A DNA stretch of 37,177 nt from Clostridiales bacterium PH28_bin88 (lineage in GTDB: Bacteria; Bacillota; PH28-bin88), in NCBI GenBank assembly GCA_000987045.1, contig LAKY01000047.1, positions 1 to 37,177 of the forward strand, read 5' to 3'. Within the stretch, counting starts at the first letter, position 1; every line of letters starts with the position of its first letter. Positions 32,285 through 37,177 of the stretch are shown piece after piece. The position numbers and the translations under genes were made by a program. The notes beneath the pieces are model-generated. The model ran no database searches. It saw only the letters and a list, made by a program, of their open reading frames with translations, and was not told where the DNA came from.

Positions 32285-32326
32285 AGACAGAAGGAACCGT
32301 CCCCATGTCTTTCCCCATGTCTTTTT
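32285..32326 (-). repeat. Diverged copy of the GGGACGGTTCT repeat
   Basis: Read on the minus strand: AAAGACATGGGG followed by AAAGACATGGGGACGGTTCC and TTCTGTC. It has the same layout as 26441-26486, including the short partial copy in front, but with several base changes. It directly abuts the sigma-factor remnant. Confidence 0.75.
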
Positions 32327-32457
32327 TCCTCGAAGGTGAGGTCGCCGTAGTACTTGAGGTAAACAACTGCGTGGTACATTGGTTTCAGGGAATGCATAGC
32401 TTCCAGGATAACCCGCCGGTTCTCGGACTCCTCCAGAAATTTTTCCGTGTAAGCCAG
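32326..32457 (-). pseudogene. Fragment of a sigma-70 family factor, region 4
   Basis: A 44-codon minus-strand segment reads FLEESENRRVILEAMHSL and then KPMYHAVVYLKYYGDLTFEE. This closely follows the start of region 4 in ECF/sigma-70 proteins (L-P-x-x-Y-R-A-V-x-x-L-R-Y-Y-x-D-L-S-F-x-E-I-A). It is preceded by an in-frame TGA and breaks off exactly where the repeat begins, before the DNA-recognition helix. It is therefore a relic, not a gene. The family match is from memory. Confidence 0.6.
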
Positions 32458-32482
32458 TCACTTGATCATAAGAGCAATGATT

Positions 32483-32512
32483 TTGACATAAGCGGCCAAA
32501 ACGGCGTATAAT
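32483..32512 (+). promoter_or_regulatory. Sigma-A promoter of the HTH-PIN pair
   Basis: TTGACA (32483-32488) and TATAAT (32507-32512), both exact consensus, are 18 bases apart. Confidence 0.85.
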
Positions 32513-32523
32513 GGACACGAGAA

Positions 32524-32535
32524 CAATGGCCATTG
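32524..32535. promoter_or_regulatory. Palindromic operator for autoregulation
   Basis: CAATGGCCATTG is a perfect 12-bp palindrome beginning 12 bases after the -10 box, over the expected transcription start. It is a likely site for the HTH protein encoded next. Confidence 0.6.
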
Positions 32536-32602
32536 GAAGTGTCAAGCTATATCAACCTCGAACGTGAGTAGCCGGCAGATTGGAGAAAGAGGTGCTAAGT
32601 TA

Positions 32603-32887
32603 ATGAGCGAATTGGTTTATACACCTAAAGAAGTGGCGAAAATGCTCAAGGTAAGCGAGAGGACTGTCAGGCGGTGGGTACTGGAGGGCGACCTTGCGGC
32701 AATGCGCTATGGCCGGCAAGTGCGCATCTCAGCGGAAGCACTGCAACAATTCGGAAAAAATGCGAGAAACACTGCCACTGATCATGAGTGGCTTGCCAAA
32801 TGCCGGTCGGTACGGGTGATGATGCCAAAAACCGGTGACAGTGTTGAATTGTTGAAGCAGATCCGTGTTGAGAGGGCTAACCGGTGA
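32603..32887 (+). CDS. Excisionase-type HTH protein, probable antitoxin
   Basis: A 94-residue protein from ATG 32603, with GAGGTG about ten bases ahead; an in-frame ATG at 32564 has no binding site. The N-terminus is a MerR/excisionase-type winged helix (YTPKEVAKMLKVSERTVRRWVLEGDL, then AAMRYGRQVRISAEALQQF). The C-terminal 40 residues are charged and probably flexible. The PIN-domain gene follows with a GTGA overlap. In this order such proteins usually act as DNA-binding antitoxins that repress the pair. An excisionase role is possible, but no integrase is seen in the window. Confidence 0.85.
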   Translation: MSELVYTPKEVAKMLKVSERTVRRWVLEGDLAAMRYGRQVRISAEALQQFGKNARNTATDHEWLAKCRSVRVMMPKTGDSVELLKQIRVERANR

Positions 32888-33339
32888 AAGAGAAAGTTAA
32901 AGAGGTATGCGTAGACGCTTGTTTGATTCTAAAGTTGGTATTGAATGAGACAGACAGCGATCTTGCTGAGGCCCTGTTTGCAAAGTGGCAGGAGGAAGGA
33001 GTCAAGCTAATCGCCCCGGTATTTTACCCGGTTGAAGTGGATAGTGTGATTCGTAAAAAAGCATCCTTGGCTAGTGGCGCTGACAGGATTACACCGGAAC
33101 AAGCCGATGCCGCCTTTGAAGCCCTGCAGGCCATACCGGTAAAAACAATACACGAGCCAGGCCAGCGAAAGCGGGCATGGGAACTGGCCAGGGATTTGGG
33201 ATTACCCGTGGTCTACGACAGTCATTACCTGGCCCTGGCTGAACTGCGCAACTGCGAGTTCTGGACCTCGGACGAAAGGATGTATAATTCTGTTCGCGCC
33301 AAAATTTCTTACATCCGCCTGTTAAAGGACGAGACGTAA
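32884..33339 (+). CDS. PIN-domain ribonuclease (VapC-like toxin)
   Basis: A 151-residue PIN-domain protein, predicted Mg-dependent endoribonuclease. Acidic residues of the active site are visible: D11 in CVDACLILKLVLNE, the Glu of YPVEVDSVIRKK (about 56), the Asp of VVYDSHYLALAE (about 115) and the Asp of FWTSDERMYNS (about 133). The start is GTG 32884, overlapping the TGA of the HTH gene by four bases. The arrangement is that of a type II toxin-antitoxin module with an HTH rather than AbrB/MazE-like antitoxin. It lies just ahead of the SNF2 gene pair. Confidence 0.9.
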   Translation: MKEKVKEVCVDACLILKLVLNETDSDLAEALFAKWQEEGVKLIAPVFYPVEVDSVIRKKASLASGADRITPEQADAAFEALQAIPVKTIHEPGQRKRAWELARDLGLPVVYDSHYLALAELRNCEFWTSDERMYNSVRAKISYIRLLKDET

Positions 33340-33476
33340 AACGCGAATTTTGGTTTCCTGGAAACCTAGGCCAAGGAAGGCGCTGGACGCCTATCTGAAG
33401 GAATAGTTCAAATAACTGTAGAATAGAGGAACGGATAGAATGGCAGTTTGAAAAGCGCCGTTACGGAGGTAGTCAA

Positions 33477-35825
33477 ATGCCCGGCACCCGTATGTTCCCA
33501 TCAGGGAGCCCCTTCATTTTGAGGAACCCTTCATTGCTCAATGCGGGGATCGTTCCGCTGAACGCGTACCTGCGCCAGGTGCTGCCCCGAAGGCCACTGG
33601 TGATGCCGCTGACCCTGAGGTCCCATGACGGGCGGACTGTCGCGGCAGAGTTGCATAACCAGTATGACGCGCTCTACGGGCCGTACCTCAAGGAGTTTTT
33701 TGCGTTGTTCGATACTAGCGAGTTGCTGGTTCAAGTTGTGATCGATCGAAAAAACTACTTTCTCATCTTCACTCCAGATGATCCGCAAAACCAGGACCGG
33801 TTATCGCCATCCCGTGTACCGGCCACCGTGTCTGGCCGCGGAAGACAGCCGGCCCTTCAAGTCGAGATGCGCAAGAGAGAACGTGCGCAAACGGCTGCTA
33901 AAAAGCATCTTGCCCAGACTCCGGACCGAAAGCCCGTAAAAAAACCAGGCAAACCAAAACAAGCAAAAAGGCCTGTTGACAGGCCCGGGTTCACGAGTCA
34001 AGACGCCTCTTCCGATTTGGCGCCGGAGACAACTCAGTCACCGCCCGCTGTAATCTCTGGTTTACTTCAAGATCCCGCGCTCACAAACGGCGAATTCCAT
34101 GCGCCTCCCACCGTCTCTTTTGACGACACCCCGTGGGTTGATATTAAAGCCGCCATGGAACGCGGGGAGTGGGCGGGACCCCTGGCTGAATTCGTGCACC
34201 AGCGGGCTGTACTCCTTTCCGCCAACCCCGGGTTTAATACCCTCATGTCCCTCAATGTGGTCCGTAATGCCGTACCTTTCGAGTACCAGATCAAGGCGGT
34301 TAAGGATGTCCTCCAACGAATGCGGGGACGCGCCCTGCTGTGCGACGAGGTAGGCCTGGGGAAAACCATTGAAGCCGGCCTGGTGGTCACGGAGTACCTG
34401 TTGCGGGGACTGGCCCGTAAAGCGCTGGTACTTTGCCCTTCTCCCCTGGTTGAGCAGTGGGCGGAAGAATTCCGCTCCAAATTCAACCTGGACTTTGTGC
34501 TGTTTGATGACCCCAAATTCCAGGGCCACCCCCATCCATGGCAAGCCTTCGACCGGATTATCGCTTCAATTGACACTGTCAAGCGGGAACCCCACCGGTC
34601 AAGGGTGATGGAAATGTTCTTTGACATTGTGGTTGTGGACGAGGCCCATCGCTGCCGCAACCGTTCCACTCTCAACTGGACCCTTGTCAACCAGCTGCAG
34701 AAAAAGTACATCCTGTTGCTGACCGCTACCCCGGTACAAAACGACTTGGAGGAACTGTACAACCTGATTACCCTGCTGCGACCCGGTCAACTGGAAACAG
34801 CAGCTTCATTCACTCGCAACTTCATCACCAGGGGTAACCGGATGCAACCCAAAAATGTAGAGCGGCTGCGCATGCTTACCCGGGAGGTGATGATCCGGAA
34901 CAAGCGTAGTTCTGTAGGCATCTCCTTACCCAAGCGATCGGCCGATACCATCCAGGTAGCACTTTCCCCGACCGAGACAGCCCTCTACAAGGGGGTGACG
35001 GACTACGTCCGCACGCAGTATGCTGCCAGTGCCGCACTGGGCAATACGCAAATGACATTGAAAACCCTGCAACGGGAAGTGGGCAGCAGCCCCCACGCGG
35101 TGATACCCACCCTGCGAAAGCTGGCGGACAGCACCAAGGACCCCGACAACCAGAAACAGTTGTGGGATTTATTGGGCCTCGGCAGTGAAATCCGGAATTT
35201 TTCCAAGGGAGATGCGTTGATCCGGCTGCTGCAGGCGCTTCGAAACGACAAAGTGATTGTATTCACCGGGTTTACCCATACCCTGGATGCGCTGGCTAAG
35301 CTGTGCCACGAGGCGGGAATTGCGGCGGTCGTGTTCCACGGCCAAATGCGAAGGCTGGAAAAGGAGGCTGCTATCCAGCAATTTGCCCGAGACGTTCCGG
35401 TTTTACTTAGTACCGAGTCCGGCGGTGAGGGCAGAAACCTGCAGTTCTGTCACACCATGATTAACTTTGACCTGCCCTGGAACCCCATGCGCATCGAGCA
35501 GCGGATCGGCCGCATCCACCGCATCGGCCAGCAGCACCATGTACACATCTATAATCTGGCCGCCGCCAACACCATCGAGGAACAGATCCTCAACCTGCTC
35601 GACTCCAAGATCAATCTCTTTGAACTGGTCGTAGGGGAACTGGACATGATCCTGGGGGACATCACCGAGGGCCGGGATTTTGAAGACTTACTCATGGAAA
35701 TCTGGGCCGGTTCGGCTTCCCAGGCTGAGCTGGACCAAAAACTGGCGGATCTGGGCGATGCCCTTGCCCGGTCCAAAGACCAGTATCTGAAGGTGCGCCA
35801 GGCTGAAGAAGAAATCTTCGGCTAA
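33477..35825 (+). CDS. SNF2-family helicase/translocase with an unusual N-terminal region
   Basis: A 782-residue superfamily 2 ATPase that should move along double-stranded nucleic acid. Residues 1-110 form a domain I do not recognise (PSLLNAGIVPLNAYLRQVL, ELHNQYDALYGPYLKEFFALF). About 110-200 is a basic, Lys/Pro-rich linker. The motor follows: Q-like region FEYQIKAVKDVL, Walker A LCDEVGLGKTIEAGL (K296), Walker B VVVDEAHRCRNR (388-391), LLLTATPVQND, then the second RecA domain with VIVFTGFTHTLDAL, LLSTESGGEGRNLQFC and motif VI WNPMRIEQRIGRIHRIGQQ. The C-terminus is helical and acidic. ATG 33477 follows CGGAGGT. The nearest general types are RapA/SNF2 remodelers and helicases of restriction-like defence systems; the true role is unknown. 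The next gene starts 29 bases later. Confidence 0.88.
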   Translation: MPGTRMFPSGSPFILRNPSLLNAGIVPLNAYLRQVLPRRPLVMPLTLRSHDGRTVAAELHNQYDALYGPYLKEFFALFDTSELLVQVVIDRKNYFLIFTPDDPQNQDRLSPSRVPATVSGRGRQPALQVEMRKRERAQTAAKKHLAQTPDRKPVKKPGKPKQAKRPVDRPGFTSQDASSDLAPETTQSPPAVISGLLQDPALTNGEFHAPPTVSFDDTPWVDIKAAMERGEWAGPLAEFVHQRAVLLSANPGFNTLMSLNVVRNAVPFEYQIKAVKDVLQRMRGRALLCDEVGLGKTIEAGLVVTEYLLRGLARKALVLCPSPLVEQWAEEFRSKFNLDFVLFDDPKFQGHPHPWQAFDRIIASIDTVKREPHRSRVMEMFFDIVVVDEAHRCRNRSTLNWTLVNQLQKKYILLLTATPVQNDLEELYNLITLLRPGQLETAASFTRNFITRGNRMQPKNVERLRMLTREVMIRNKRSSVGISLPKRSADTIQVALSPTETALYKGVTDYVRTQYAASAALGNTQMTLKTLQREVGSSPHAVIPTLRKLADSTKDPDNQKQLWDLLGLGSEIRNFSKGDALIRLLQALRNDKVIVFTGFTHTLDALAKLCHEAGIAAVVFHGQMRRLEKEAAIQQFARDVPVLLSTESGGEGRNLQFCHTMINFDLPWNPMRIEQRIGRIHRIGQQHHVHIYNLAAANTIEEQILNLLDSKINLFELVVGELDMILGDITEGRDFEDLLMEIWAGSASQAELDQKLADLGDALARSKDQYLKVRQAEEEIFG

Positions 35826-35854
35826 GTACCTGCGGGAAGGATGGGGTAGAAATC

Positions 35855-36937
35855 ATGGCGCTGTCACAGGCTGATGTTCAAAAACCCTTTGACCTGCAAC
35901 GTTACCTGCTGGACCTGCTGGACTTAAACGGTGCGGTGGCAGAGACACCGGGTTTTGCTCTGGTAGAAGCTCTATTGCCGGCCGAGACTGCGGCGGCCCT
36001 GGAAGTACCCGCCCATGTTTTGCTGGCCTTCGACTACGAAGTGGCCACCGAAAACCCTGGCGCTGAATTCGTCACTTTTGGCAGCCCGCTGCTGGACAGA
36101 GCGATCAACCTGGGTAAAACCCTAGGAAAGGCGACCAAAAAGTATGCGGCGCCGGAACACCTGGCCATCCCTCCAGGGATGCTGGAACGGGTGGAGAAAA
36201 AAATGGACTTCCTCAACTGCCGCCGACCCTCATTACTCTCCACCAGCCTCCTGCAGTGTGAATACGTGAGATTTAACTTTGCCGTCCGCTTTTTGTCGGA
36301 CGAAAAACAAGAAGCCGGTTATCCCGTTTTGATTGATACACTGGCCGGTAATGACGTCAGCTATCAAATACCTTGGCTGAAAGGAATTTTCTTCGCGGAA
36401 ACCGGTGAAGCCTTGGCAAAAGCGCCTCCCGGTTCCCACTGCGGCTACGCCAGGGCCTATGAGCTAGCCAAGGAGGGCTTGCCGATGGTCATCGACAAAG
36501 ATTTGACCGCCTTCTGGAGGCGGATGACCGGCTACCTGGGAGTTGAAGAAAAACGGCTCCAAACGTACTATACGGGTACCAGGGAGGAAATCATCAAACG
36601 CACGGCCAAGCTGGCGGCCGGTGACCCCAGGAGAGAGAAACTGGAGCAGAAACTGGCTGCCACAGAGGCCGATTATCGAATGCGCCTGGAGGACCTGCGC
36701 AACAAATTCCATGTCTCAGTGGAGGCCCACCTGGAAAGCGTGGCTGTTTACGTCTTACCCAAAGTTAAAATCCTCCTCAACTTACAGCACAGAACCCACA
36801 CCGCTTCACTGGAATTGTATTATAACCTGGCCGCCAACCAGCTGGAATTGCCCTACTGCCCCCAGTGTCGGGAGCCCTTTTCCGTGGTCCACATGACCAG
36901 GGACGGCGCCATCCGTTGCCCCGTTTGCGCCGGCTAG
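35855..36937 (+). CDS. Unknown protein with coiled coil and C-terminal zinc ribbon, partner of the SNF2 protein
   Basis: A 360-residue soluble protein, unrecognised. The first half is mixed alpha/beta with no clear motif (SPLLDRAINLGKTLGKATKKY, RRPSLLSTSLLQCEYVRFNFAVRFLSDEKQEAGYPVLID). A coiled coil of about 60 residues follows (about 235-295, TREEIIKRTAKLAAGDPRRE and ATEADYRMRLEDLRNKF). A zinc ribbon comes last (C335-PQ-C338 and C355-PV-C358). It lies 29 bases after the SNF2 gene, almost certainly in the same transcript, so the two probably work together. The TAG stop is followed in frame by 43 coding-like codons, so the true protein may be about 404 residues if the stop is read through or a sequencing error. 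Confidence 0.75.
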   Translation: MALSQADVQKPFDLQRYLLDLLDLNGAVAETPGFALVEALLPAETAAALEVPAHVLLAFDYEVATENPGAEFVTFGSPLLDRAINLGKTLGKATKKYAAPEHLAIPPGMLERVEKKMDFLNCRRPSLLSTSLLQCEYVRFNFAVRFLSDEKQEAGYPVLIDTLAGNDVSYQIPWLKGIFFAETGEALAKAPPGSHCGYARAYELAKEGLPMVIDKDLTAFWRRMTGYLGVEEKRLQTYYTGTREEIIKRTAKLAAGDPRREKLEQKLAATEADYRMRLEDLRNKFHVSVEAHLESVAVYVLPKVKILLNLQHRTHTASLELYYNLAANQLELPYCPQCREPFSVVHMTRDGAIRCPVCAG

Positions 36938-37069
36938 GCTGAATTCCGCCCGAGTCTCTGGATACGGGAATACGAGGCTGCCTTGGAACAAGGTATGGAA
37001 CCAAGGAAGGAACTGGTGAAAATATATCAGCACATCAAGCAGACAGGGGAACTTCCTGATTACATGTAA
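36938..37069 (+). other. In-frame extension beyond the TAG stop of the zinc-ribbon gene
   Basis: Directly after TAG (36935-36937), the same frame reads 43 sense codons and then TAA: AEFRPSLWIREYEAALEQGM and EPRKELVKIYQHIKQTGELPDYM. The composition is that of a real helical protein tail, unlike typical intergenic DNA here. An internal ATG at 36995 lacks a clear binding site. It may be a readthrough tail, a pyrrolysine-type recoding, a nonsense mutation, or a sequencing error. Other genes in the window (for example those ending at 1480 and 7368) use TAG as a plain stop. Confidence 0.5.
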
Positions 37070-37120
37070 CACTGGCAGCCATCAGTTGTAAGTATAGTCT
37101 AAGAGGCAGGATTAGAGCCC

Positions 37121-37177
37121 TTGTTCCGCATAAACATCGCGACATCTGATGAATTATTGCAGCAGGAAACCATCCCC
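37121..37177 (+). CDS. Possible start of the next gene (cut by the window end)
   Basis: TTG 37121, with AGGCAGGA about 8 bases ahead, opens a frame (MFRINIATSDELLQQETIP) that runs off the end of the window. TTG starts are used by several genes here. With only 19 codons no family can be named. Confidence 0.25.
   Translation, partial: MFRINIATSDELLQQETIP

Noticed and set aside
32281..32511. 76-codon plus-strand frame in the repeat/sigma relic region
   Set aside because: It is the reverse of the repeat and sigma-factor remnant, with no binding site.

Overview
The window looks like a chromosomal segment of a moderately GC-rich, anaerobic, low-oxygen Firmicute of the Peptococcaceae type (Desulfotomaculum/Pelotomaculum/Moorella-like). 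This is inferred from gene content: an archaeal-type fructose-bisphosphate aldolase/phosphatase, butyrate kinase with phosphate butyryltransferase, a Bacillus-like fadN-fadA-fadE order, a 2-hydroxyacyl-CoA dehydratase cluster, strong AGGAGG-type ribosome binding sites and many GTG/TTG starts. No rRNA, tRNA or CRISPR array was seen.

Region 1 (1-9250) is a series of mostly single-gene units separated by good intrinsic terminators: a coiled-coil protein, an EamA exporter, two tiny membrane proteins, the FBP aldolase/phosphatase, a PLP-dependent Orn/Lys/Arg decarboxylase, a PAS-GAF-GAF-GGDEF diguanylate cyclase, a secreted glycine-rich DUF2680-like protein and ketopantoate reductase (panE). Region 2 (9251-16160) holds buk-ptb for ATP formation from butyryl-CoA. 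It continues with a second secreted DUF2680-like protein, a NapH-like membrane Fe-S protein, a small exported protein, an OmpR-type response regulator with its sensor kinase, and a LuxR/NarL regulator lacking the front half of its receiver. The two secreted-protein genes share a TTCTTMACRNYTTC motif, in 11-bp-spaced repeats, which is a plausible target of the OmpR-type regulator.

Region 3 (16169-20430) has a minus-strand hydantoinase/oxoprolinase-family ATPase overlapping a histone-deacetylase-family protein with an added zinc ribbon. It then has a receiver-only regulator followed by two very small ORFs, a bidirectional terminator and a small convergent membrane-protein gene. Region 4 (20530-26425) is a fatty-acid oxidation locus, fadN-fadA-fadE, driven by a near-consensus sigma-A promoter with a perfect 8+2+8 palindrome just downstream of the -10, as expected for TetR/FadR-type repression. 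Region 5 (26430-31250) starts with an exact 36-bp tandem duplication. It carries two 2-hydroxyacyl-CoA dehydratase/benzoyl-CoA-reductase-family subunits, one ATP-dependent activase and a multi-cluster Fe-S protein that probably feeds electrons to them. Regions 4 and 5 together suggest degradation or reduction of acyl-CoAs.

Region 6 (31480-37177) is accessory. It has a minus-strand ParE/RelE-Phd toxin-antitoxin pair, a relic of the 36-bp repeat family abutting a sigma-factor gene fragment, and an HTH-PIN toxin-antitoxin-like pair with its own promoter and palindromic operator. A two-gene unit follows: a SNF2-type helicase with an unusual N-terminal region, then a zinc-ribbon coiled-coil protein of unknown function. 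The second protein's TAG stop is followed in frame by 43 further coding-like codons. This last pair is the best candidate in the window for an undescribed, perhaps defence-related, system. The window ends inside what may be the next gene of that locus.
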